Shown here: positions 56,025 to 64,000 of the stretch, one piece after another
Numbering within the stretch: the stretch's first letter is position 1
Layout of the letters: each line of letters opens with the position of its first letter
Program-made: the position numbers and the translations under genes
DNA from: Alphaproteobacteria bacterium
GTDB lineage: Bacteria; Pseudomonadota; Alphaproteobacteria; Micropepsales; Micropepsaceae
Assembly: GCA_947475445.1 (NCBI GenBank)
Contig: CANJLC010000008.1
Location: 16,064 to 80,063 of the forward strand
Direction: 5' to 3'
Length of the DNA: 64,000 bases
Notes under the pieces: generated by a model
Database searches by the model: none
What the model was told of the DNA's origin: nothing
Seen by the model: only the letters and a program-made list of their open reading frames with translations

Positions 56025-57023
56025 ATGGCGGACATGCCATGGCCTGGCGCGGTTGCGGTATCGGGCGGCGGCGATTCCCTGGCCTTGATGCATCTGCTGG
56101 CCGATTGGGCGCGCGGCGCCAGGGCGCCAAAGCCGCTGGTGCTGTGCGTCGATCACGGTCTTCGCGCCACGTCGAAAAAGGAAGCCGCCCAGGTGGCGCG
56201 CTGGGCCAAGGCTCTGGGCCTCACATGCGAAATCCTCACCGTCAAAGGGCCCCGGCCCACTTCCGATATCGAGGCTTGGGCGCGCGAGGCCCGCTACCGG
56301 CTGATGGCGCAGGCGCTTGGCCGTCACAAATTGTCCGCGCTCTATGTCGGCCATCACCAGGACGACCAGGCCGAAACATTCCTGCTGCGGCTGGCGCGCG
56401 GCAGCGGCCTTGACGGCCTTAGCGCCATGCGCAGCCTGTCGGTGTTTCCCCTGCCGGGCTTTGAAGAGCTGGCGCTGGCACGGCCGCTGCTGGATGTGCC
56501 GCGCGAAGATCTGCGCCACTATCTCAAATCCCGCGGGCAGGAATGGCTGGAAGATCCCATGAATGCCCAGGCGCGCTTTGCCCGCAGCCGCATCCGGGCC
56601 CTGCTGCCGGCATTGGCCGAGGCGGGACTTACGGCACAACGTATCGCCGATGCCGCAGCCCATCTGGCCCGCGCCCGCGAAGCGCTGGACCTCGCCACGG
56701 CGGCCGTGCTGGCGCGCTGTTGCCGCAGGCACGAAAAATTCCTCGCCCTGGACCCCGCCGCGCTGGGCGCCGCCCCGCGCGAGATCGGCCTGCGGGCGCT
56801 GGCGGCGCTGCTCAAGATCGTCTCGGGCGAGGCCTATCGCCCACGCTTCGATGCCCTGGAACGGCTTTATGACCGTGTCTGCGGTTTTGGCCCGCCCTTG
56901 GGGGGCGGGGCCACCCTGCATGGCTGCCGCATCGGCCCCGCACCGGCGCGCCATCGCCTCTTCGGACCCGATACCCTTGTAATCACAAGGGAAAGTTCCA
57001 TCCGGGGCGGGAAAAAGACGTAA
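56025..57023 (+). CDS. tilS: tRNA(Ile)-lysidine synthase TilS
   Basis: Modifies C34 of the AUA-reading tRNA(Ile). The PP-loop motif is VSGGGDSLALMHLL, followed by LVLCVDHGLRATSKKEA and YVGHHQDDQAETFLLRLARGSGLDGL, and the SRIRALLPALAEAG segment. The C-terminal tRNA-binding domains are short. The 332-residue form from ATG 56025 is listed, but the frame is open upstream (TTG 55911, ATG 55893) and the residues RLTAGFSAAM just before resemble the N-terminus of relatives, so translation may begin inside the end of cpoB. Confidence 0.88.
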   Translation: MADMPWPGAVAVSGGGDSLALMHLLADWARGARAPKPLVLCVDHGLRATSKKEAAQVARWAKALGLTCEILTVKGPRPTSDIEAWAREARYRLMAQALGRHKLSALYVGHHQDDQAETFLLRLARGSGLDGLSAMRSLSVFPLPGFEELALARPLLDVPREDLRHYLKSRGQEWLEDPMNAQARFARSRIRALLPALAEAGLTAQRIADAAAHLARAREALDLATAAVLARCCRRHEKFLALDPAALGAAPREIGLRALAALLKIVSGEAYRPRFDALERLYDRVCGFGPPLGGGATLHGCRIGPAPARHRLFGPDTLVITRESSIRGGKKT

Positions 57024-57079
57024 GAATATTGCCCTTGTGTCATTGCGGGGGGCGGCCAAATTTTTTAACGTTTTGCTGG

Positions 57080-57109
57080 CTGGCAATACGCTAGAAACGA
57101 CCTATCTAA
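57080..57109 (+). promoter_or_regulatory. Possible heat-shock (RpoH) promoter of ftsH
   Basis: CTGG (57080-57083), a 17-base spacer, then CCTATCTAA (57101-57109) resembles the alphaproteobacterial heat-shock consensus CTTG-N17-CYTATNTNNG with one mismatch in each half. It lies 60 bases before the ftsH start; ftsH is a common RpoH target. Confidence 0.4.
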
Positions 57110-57168
57110 TAAGACGGTAGGGCCCTGTTACTGGCCCTTGTCTGGCCCGAGCTTGAAAGGACGGTCCT

Positions 57169-59103
<1,935 letters not shown>

Positions 59104-59115
59104 CGCACAACCTCC

Positions 59116-59138
59116 ATGGGCGGGCTTGACCCGCCCAT
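59116..59138. repeat. Palindrome ATGGGCGGG-CTTGA-CCCGCCCAT
   Basis: Perfect 9-bp arms and the same CTTGA loop as the element after phaB (3084-3106), differing by one compensatory pair in the stem. It lies 12 bases after the ftsH stop. Confidence 0.75.
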
Positions 59139-59153
59139 CCAGCCTTCTAAACA

Positions 59154-59187
59154 AAAGGGCGGCCCCAAAAAGGCCGCCCTTTTTCTT
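59154..59187 (+). terminator. Terminator after ftsH
   Basis: AAAGGGCGGCC - CCAAAAA - GGCCGCCCTTT followed by TTCTTTATT; an 11-bp perfect stem. Likely end of the cpoB-tilS-ftsH transcript. Confidence 0.9.
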
Positions 59188-59244
59188 TATTGTTATCTTC
59201 AGCGAGGCGCCCCATCGTTGCCTACGCTGTCGCTAGGCAACCCC

Positions 59245-60039
59245 ATGAAAATCCTCGGCATCCTCAACCTCACCACCGACAGTTTTTCGGATGGCGGAAA
59301 ATATCTCGAGCCGATCGAGGCCCTGGCCCATGCCGACAGCCTGCTCGCCGATGGCGCCGACATCATCGACATCGGCGCCGCCGCCTCCAATGTGGATGCC
59401 GCCCCCGTGCCGCCGCAAACCGAAATCGCCCGGCTGGATTCCGTTGTGGCTGCCCTGCACGACATGGGCGCCTCCCTGTCCATCGACAGCTTCTCCACCC
59501 CGGTGCAGCGCTGGGCCCTGGCGCAGGGCGTGGATTACCTCAACGACATTCACGGCTTTGCCGATGAAGCGCTCTACCCCGACCTGGCCGCCTCCACCGC
59601 CACAAGGCTGATCGTGATGCACATGGTCCAGCGCGAGGGCCTGGCCACCCGCGCCGACGTCTCCCCCGATGAAATCTTCGAGCGCATCCTGACCTTTTTC
59701 GAAAAGCGGTTGACGGCCCTGACACAGGCCGGCGTCGCCCCCGAACGCCTGATCCTGGACCCCGGCATGGGCTTTTTCCTCAGCACCAACCCCCAGGCCT
59801 CCCTCACGGTGCTGGGCCGGCTGCCCGAACTGGCCGATGCCTTTGGCCTGCCGCTGCTGGTCTCGGTCTCGCGCAAATCCTTCCTGAAAGCCCTGGCCGG
59901 GCAGGGGGAGGTGGGCGAAGCCAGCCTGGCGGCCGAATTGTTCGCGGTCACCCAGGGGGCCGATTACATCCGCACCCACGCCCCCGGCCCCCTCCGCGAT
60001 GCCCTTAAGATGTTGAAACCTATGGAGGATGGGTGTTAA
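59245..60039 (+). CDS. folP: Dihydropteroate synthase of the Sul-like type
   Basis: Couples para-aminobenzoate to dihydropterin pyrophosphate in folate synthesis. The 264-residue protein begins [18 protein letters not shown] and has SRKSF (209-213) and LNDIHGF (99-105). Where ordinary FolP has GGESTRPG, it reads [14 protein letters not shown] (42-55), and the pABA loop is [11 protein letters not shown] (170-180), as in plasmid Sul1/Sul2 enzymes; [12 protein letters not shown] and [11 protein letters not shown] also match that lineage. This suggests natural sulfonamide tolerance. It lies 49 bases upstream of glmM. Confidence 0.9.
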   Translation: MKILGILNLTTDSFSDGGKYLEPIEALAHADSLLADGADIIDIGAAASNVDAAPVPPQTEIARLDSVVAALHDMGASLSIDSFSTPVQRWALAQGVDYLNDIHGFADEALYPDLAASTATRLIVMHMVQREGLATRADVSPDEIFERILTFFEKRLTALTQAGVAPERLILDPGMGFFLSTNPQASLTVLGRLPELADAFGLPLLVSVSRKSFLKALAGQGEVGEASLAAELFAVTQGADYIRTHAPGPLRDALKMLKPMEDGC

Positions 60040-60088
60040 CCACCCGAAACCAGTTTGTGGTAGAACACTCCGTCTCCAGGATCAGGCC

Positions 60089-61435
60089 ATGACGCGCAAA
60101 TATTTCGGCACCGACGGCATCCGCGGCCGCACCAATGATTCCGTCCTCACGCCCGAAATCGCCATGAAGGCGGGCATGGCGGCGGGCCGCATCTTCACCC
60201 ATGGCGAACATCGCCACCGCGTGGTGATCGGCAAGGATACGCGCCTGTCCGGCTACATGATCGAAAGCGCCCTGGTCTCCGGCTTCACCGCCGTGGGCAT
60301 GGATGTGTTCCAGTTCGGCCCGCTGCCCACCCCCGCCGTCGCCATGCTGACGCGCTCCCTGCGCGCCGACCTTGGCGTGATGATCACCGCCTCGCACAAT
60401 CCTTACACCGACAACGGCATCAAGTTTTTCGGCCCCGACGGCCAGAAGCTCTCCGACGCCGTGGAAATGCAGATCGAGAAGCTGATGGATGGCGGCCTGG
60501 AAACCGGCCTGGTCACCGAAGGCGCCATCGGCCGCGCCAAGCGCATCGACGACAGCCAGGCGCGCTACATCGAATTCGCCAAGCGCACCTTTCCCCGCAA
60601 TTTGCGCCTCGACGGACTTCGCATCGTGATCGACTGCGCCAATGGCGCCGCCTACAAGGTCGCCCCCGAAGTGCTGTGGGAACTGGGCGCCGACATCGTC
60701 ACCCTGGGCGTCTCCCCCAACGGCACCAACATCAATCTCGACTGCGGCTCCACCGCCCCCGAAGCCATGTGCGCCAAGGTGCGCGAAGTGCGCGCCGATT
60801 TCGGCATCGCCCTGGACGGTGACGCCGACCGCGTGGTGATGGCCGACGAACAGGGCCGCATCATTGACGGCGACCAGATCCTGGCCCTGATCGCCAACAG
60901 CTGGTCCCGGAATGACATGCTCAAGGGCGGCGGCGTGGTCGGCACCGTGATGTCCAATGCCGGGCTTGACCGTTACCTTTCCGGCCTGAAGCTGAAGCTG
61001 GCGCGCGCCTCGGTGGGCGACCGCTATGTGCTGGAGGAAATGGCCAAGGGCGGCTTTAACGTGGGCGGCGAACAGTCCGGCCACATCATCCTCTCCGACT
61101 TCGCCACCACCGGCGACGGCCTGATCGCCGCGCTGCAGGTGCTGGCCGTGCTGGCCCAGGACGGCAAGCCGGCCTCGGAAGCCGCCCATCTGTATGAGCC
61201 GCTGCCCCAGGTAATGGAAAATGTCCGCTTCAAGAAAGGCTCGCCGCTGGAAGACGCCCGCGTCCAGTCCTCCATCGACGCCGCCAATGCGCGCCTCGGC
61301 AATACCGGCCGCATCCTGGTGCGCAAGTCCGGCACCGAACCTTTGATCCGCGTCATGGCCGAAGGCGATGACGAAAAGCTGGTGCGCGCCGTGGTGCGCC
61401 AGATCGCGGCCACCATCGAAGAGGTTGCCGCCTAG
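60089..61435 (+). CDS. glmM: Phosphoglucosamine mutase
   Basis: Interconverts glucosamine-6-phosphate and -1-phosphate for UDP-GlcNAc and peptidoglycan synthesis. The 448-residue protein starts [15 protein letters not shown]; the phosphoserine loop is [18 protein letters not shown], the metal loop [12 protein letters not shown], the sugar loop [10 protein letters not shown] and the phosphate loop [12 protein letters not shown]. The ATG at 60089 matches the family. It overlaps thiD by one base. Confidence 0.96.
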   Translation: MTRKYFGTDGIRGRTNDSVLTPEIAMKAGMAAGRIFTHGEHRHRVVIGKDTRLSGYMIESALVSGFTAVGMDVFQFGPLPTPAVAMLTRSLRADLGVMITASHNPYTDNGIKFFGPDGQKLSDAVEMQIEKLMDGGLETGLVTEGAIGRAKRIDDSQARYIEFAKRTFPRNLRLDGLRIVIDCANGAAYKVAPEVLWELGADIVTLGVSPNGTNINLDCGSTAPEAMCAKVREVRADFGIALDGDADRVVMADEQGRIIDGDQILALIANSWSRNDMLKGGGVVGTVMSNAGLDRYLSGLKLKLARASVGDRYVLEEMAKGGFNVGGEQSGHIILSDFATTGDGLIAALQVLAVLAQDGKPASEAAHLYEPLPQVMENVRFKKGSPLEDARVQSSIDAANARLGNTGRILVRKSGTEPLIRVMAEGDDEKLVRAVVRQIAATIEEVAA

Positions 61436-62208
61436 TGATCGCCCGCCTGCTCGTTGTTGCAGGTTCCGATTCCTCGGCAGGTGCCGGCCTGCAGGCCGAC
61501 CTCAAGACCGCACAGCATTTCGGCGTCTACGCCCAGACCGTGGTCACCGCCGTCACCGTCCAGAACACCCATGGCGTCACCGCCGCCCACATGATCCCGC
61601 CCGCCATCGTCCATGGCCAGATCGAGGCGGCGTTGGGCGATATCGGCGCCGACGCCATCAAGATCGGCATGCTGGGCACCGGCCGCATCGCCGACACCGT
61701 GGCCGAAGCCCTCAAGGACAAGCCCCTTCCCATCGTGCTGGACCCGGTGATGATCTCCAGCAGCGGCACGCCCTTGCTCGACGATTACGGCATCTCGGTG
61801 CTGAAGGCCCATCTGATCCCGCGCGCCACGCTGCTGACGCCCAATTTGCCGGAGGTGGAGGCGCTGACCGGCATCCTGCCGCGCAGCCCCCATACCCTGC
61901 GCAACGCCGCCCAGGCTTTCCTCATGATGGGCGTGCGCAATATCCTCTTCAAGGGCGGCCATGGCGAAGGCGGCACCGTGCGCGACGTGCTGGTCAGCGG
62001 CGGCAAGGAAACCATTTTTGAATCGCCCCGCCAGGACAGCCGCAACACCCACGGCACCGGATGTACGCTTGCAACGGCGATTGCGTGCGGGCTCGCGATG
62101 GGGTTGGGGATGGAAGATGCTGTGGGCCGCGCCCATGCCTATGTGCAGGACGCGATCCGCAATGCGCCGGGCCTCGGGCGGGGGGTTGGGCCGCTGGGGC
62201 ATGGGTGA
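61435..62208 (+). CDS. thiD: Hydroxymethylpyrimidine (phosphate) kinase ThiD
   Basis: A 257-residue ribokinase-fold enzyme phosphorylating HMP and HMP-P for thiamine synthesis. Signatures: VVAGSDSSAGAGLQADLKT, VLDPVMISSSGTPLL, LLTPNLPEVEALTG, FKGGHGEGGTVRDVLV and the C-terminal NTHGTGCTLATAIACGLAMG with the catalytic region. GTG start within the glmM stop. It is the last gene of the conserved block; composition changes just after it. Confidence 0.95.
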   Translation: MIARLLVVAGSDSSAGAGLQADLKTAQHFGVYAQTVVTAVTVQNTHGVTAAHMIPPAIVHGQIEAALGDIGADAIKIGMLGTGRIADTVAEALKDKPLPIVLDPVMISSSGTPLLDDYGISVLKAHLIPRATLLTPNLPEVEALTGILPRSPHTLRNAAQAFLMMGVRNILFKGGHGEGGTVRDVLVSGGKETIFESPRQDSRNTHGTGCTLATAIACGLAMGLGMEDAVGRAHAYVQDAIRNAPGLGRGVGPLGHG

Positions 62209-62310
62209 GGGGGTACGATCAACTAGACGGCGCGGGAGTTTCGGCTAGTTGGGCTCGATGTGTATCCGCGGTTATAAACTTCCTGATGTTCAACGGCTGA
62301 ATGGTGGGAA

Positions 62311-62943
62311 ATGACGAATGGGATGGATACCCAGATAGCGGGCAAAAAAACCATTGCTAACTGGCAGGCGCTCCGCCCGAAGCTGGTCGGCAACCGCGAT
62401 CCTGATTTATGGGCTAAGGTCTACAAGGATTATTTCGTAGCTCGCCTGCGGACGCGTTATATCCGACCCATTGAGCTGCTGCAGAAACACGACACACTTC
62501 AGGGCGAAGGATTCGCTATCTCTTCGATTCAATGCGCTCTCATCGAATTTCTTGCCGCGACCGTAATAGGAAAAAGCTATCGCTTTATTCGGCGTGGTCA
62601 GTCGCTGGGCCAATTCGAATACAATAAGAGCGCCGAGCTATTCAAAGATTTTCTGAGTCAGCAACAACCGTTTAAAACGTACTTCTCGCCCGAAGCTGCG
62701 GAAGATTTCTATAAATCTATTCGCTGCGGCATACTCCACGAAGCCGCCACCAAAAACGGTTGGAGGATTCATGCGGGTCACGCCAGAGGCACGGTGATCG
62801 ACCGCACAAACAAGATACTCTATCGCAATGGTCTCCAAAACTTATTGAAGCACTTCACCAAGGAATACGGCAGGCGACTGCAGATGGAGCGCGCGCTGCA
62901 GGAGGCATTCATCCGCAAATACGACAAGCTGGCCGAAGGCTAG
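62311..62943 (+). CDS. HEPN-like protein with Rx4H motif, function unknown
   Basis: A 210-residue, largely helical protein with no recognised Pfam name. The segment FYKSIRCGILHEAATKNGW contains R138-x4-H143, the catalytic signature of HEPN RNases found in toxins and phage-defence proteins. An upstream helix (GFAISSIQCALIEFLAATVIG) would be its partner in a HEPN bundle. Codon use is less GC-rich than in the genes to the left. It starts a separate unit 100 bases after thiD, next to a restriction-endonuclease-like gene. An RNase role is inferred from one motif. Confidence 0.65.
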   Translation: MTNGMDTQIAGKKTIANWQALRPKLVGNRDPDLWAKVYKDYFVARLRTRYIRPIELLQKHDTLQGEGFAISSIQCALIEFLAATVIGKSYRFIRRGQSLGQFEYNKSAELFKDFLSQQQPFKTYFSPEAAEDFYKSIRCGILHEAATKNGWRIHAGHARGTVIDRTNKILYRNGLQNLLKHFTKEYGRRLQMERALQEAFIRKYDKLAEG

Positions 62944-63102
62944 AGAGCACGCTCATCCCGCAATGTGGCTGCTTTCCGCTAACCGACCACAGATTTTGCT
63001 CGAAGGCAGGCTCGAAAATAGCGCTTTTCTGTAGAAGGAACCTCGGTAATATGACCGTAGGTTGTACGGCGGGGACCGCACCTACTTACTAGGGTAAGGA
63101 CT
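62944..63102. other. Gap between the HEPN-like and PD-(D/E)XK genes
   Basis: 159 bases, A+T-richer than average. A weak dyad GTAGGT...ACCTAC at about 63058-63086 precedes the next gene's ribosome site (AAGG). No gene or clear promoter was recognised. Confidence 0.4.
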
Positions 63103-63855
63103 ATGGGCAACGCACCAAAGCCAGCCTTAGAGCTCAAGGACGTCGTCATGAAAGACGGCGACGGCCAGTTGCTGACCGCCGCGCAATTGGCCGCTGGCCC
63201 CAGCATTTCGCCATTGGGACGGCTAAGGCTCTATTCGGACCAGCAGTGGGAAGAGTTCATTCATGAATGGGCTTTCTCATGCCTTAAGTCCCAATACAAG
63301 CAAGTGCAGCGAGCATCGGGTGCCAATGACAAGGGCATCGACATCGCCGGTTTTAGAGGAGCCAAGATGCTCAACGGCGTCTGGGACAATTACCAGTGTA
63401 AGCATTACAACCACCCGCTTATGCCGAGCGATGCCTGGATCGAATTCGGGAAAACCCTCTGGTATTCGTTCAGTGGCGAGTACAGGCCGCCCCGGGCGTA
63501 CTACTTCGTTGCGCCGCAGGAGGTGGGCTCGACCCTCGCTCACTACCTCGCGAATTCCGAGGTGCTCAAAGCGCAGTTGCTTATCAATTGGGACAAGTAC
63601 TGCCGAGATGACATCAGTTCGACGCCCGTACTGATGGAAGGCAAGTTTGCGAAGTTTGTTGATGACTTCGATTTTTCTATCTTCAAGAGTAAGGGCATCT
63701 TAGAAATTCTCGAGCAATTCAAGAAAACGCCTCACTACGTGAAGCGGTTTGGAGGCGGCCTGCCGCCACGACCCAAGCCAGGTGTCCCGCCTGCAGCCGT
63801 AGCGCCGGAAGAAGCCATATATGTATCCGAACTGCTTAAAACTTACGGTAGTTGA
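63103..63855 (+). CDS. PD-(D/E)XK nuclease-like gene, 3' end cut off by an IS
   Basis: A 250-residue protein whose N-terminal half looks like a restriction-endonuclease fold: Glu51 in QQWEEFIHEW, Asp80 in DKGIDIAG and the QxK motif in NYQCKHYNHPL (Gln98, Lys100). The following YYFVAPQEVGSTLAHYLANSEVL and DFDFSIFKSK regions resemble effector proteins of ABC-three-component (ABC-3C) defence systems. The coding sequence stops at EEAIYVSELLKTYGS, where relatives continue; the TGA (63853-63855) coincides with the left end of an IS3-family element. Probably a truncated, inactive gene. Confidence 0.7.
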   Translation: MGNAPKPALELKDVVMKDGDGQLLTAAQLAAGPSISPLGRLRLYSDQQWEEFIHEWAFSCLKSQYKQVQRASGANDKGIDIAGFRGAKMLNGVWDNYQCKHYNHPLMPSDAWIEFGKTLWYSFSGEYRPPRAYYFVAPQEVGSTLAHYLANSEVLKAQLLINWDKYCRDDISSTPVLMEGKFAKFVDDFDFSIFKSKGILEILEQFKKTPHYVKRFGGGLPPRPKPGVPPAAVAPEEAIYVSELLKTYGS

Positions 63856-64000
63856 TCTGCCCCCTTCCAAGTGGTCCAGGGACTATCATATTGGAACCTT
63901 GGAGGGAGATTTGAAATGGGACGCAGGCATCAGCCTGAGGAAGTTATTGGCAAGCTGCGGGAGGCGGAGATTGTGCTTTCGCAGGGCGGGTCGGTTGCGG
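63853..64000 (+). mobile_element. IS3-family insertion sequence, left end (partial)
   Basis: The sequence TGATCTGCCCCCTTCC at 63853, followed by GGTCCAGGG and GGAGGGAG before a transposase start, is the usual left end of IS3-family elements. The element runs off the window; its right end, and any target duplication, are not visible. Confidence 0.75.
63916..64000 (+). CDS. IS3-family transposase OrfA, 5' part
   Basis: 28 codons starting MGRRHQPEEVIGKLREAEI, continuing VLSQGGSVA, the N-terminal helix-turn-helix of IS3-type OrfA (usually followed by a programmed frameshift into OrfB). Strong ribosome site GGAGGGAG. The rest lies outside the window. Confidence 0.85.
   Translation, partial: MGRRHQPEEVIGKLREAEIVLSQGGSVA

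Noticed and set aside
62944-63102. Small frames between the HEPN-like and nuclease genes
   Set aside because: All are short, lack ribosome sites and overlap the real genes; no toxin-antitoxin pair could be recognised.

Overview
The window is a stretch of GC-rich alphaproteobacterial chromosome. The evidence is the phaR/phaAB layout, the ffh-rpsP-rimM-trmD-rplS operon, the DUF4164-zapA-6S RNA-formyltetrahydrofolate cyclo-ligase block, and the long run ruvCAB-ybgC-tolQRAB-pal-cpoB-tilS-ftsH-folP-glmM-thiD. Genus cannot be fixed by eye; a free-living soil or water relative of Rhizomicrobium/Parvibaculum-type lineages is a guess. All but the last ~1.8 kb looks like vertically inherited housekeeping DNA with a few accessory insertions. 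No rRNA, tRNA or CRISPR was seen.

Layout. 1-3.1 kb: a lipoprotein fragment, the PHA regulator phaR, then phaA and phaB. 3.2-5.9 kb: cytochrome c maturation genes ccmABCDG with overlapping stops and starts. 5.9-7.5 kb: a small unknown protein, a MarR regulator and yciB. 7.5-10.6 kb (minus strand): dapF-mtaB-ftsY in an overlapping chain. 10.7-18.1 kb: an S9 peptidase, the ffh-to-rplS operon, an HU-like protein and mdh. 18.2-21.5 kb: a DUF2141 protein, an MFS exporter, a PAP2-like protein and an OmpA-like protein.

21.7-33.9 kb is an accessory block: an RND tripartite efflux operon with a YncE-like beta-propeller gene on the minus strand; divergently, a TonB-dependent receptor, a class A acid phosphatase and a phytase-like esterase; and convergently an inositol monophosphatase. 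Three CGTCA/CGTGA half-sites at 11-bp spacing upstream of the receptor resemble a Pho box, so a phosphate or phytate scavenging role is plausible.

34-40.5 kb (minus strand): efp, then the sugar-phosphate cluster tkt-gap-pgk-class I fba-thiE. 40.6-44.3 kb: DUF4164, zapA, a 6S RNA candidate, 5-FCL, a YmdB-like phosphoesterase and a membrane glycosyltransferase-like protein. 44.4-47.9 kb: an unknown membrane-anchored protein, a PadR regulator with a paired palindromic operator, yebC and a CPA2 antiporter. 48-62.2 kb: Holliday-junction, Tol-Pal, tRNA-Ile lysidine synthase, FtsH, dihydropteroate synthase, GlmM and ThiD genes.

The two most interesting points are in the last 5 kb. The dihydropteroate synthase beside glmM has the sequence signature of the mobile sulfonamide-resistance Sul enzymes rather than of ordinary FolP. 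After thiD the DNA changes character: a HEPN-like Rx4H protein is followed by a PD-(D/E)XK gene resembling ABC-three-component defence effectors, which appears cut off by an IS3-family element whose first three bases supply its stop codon. This looks like the edge of a defence island that continues outside the window.
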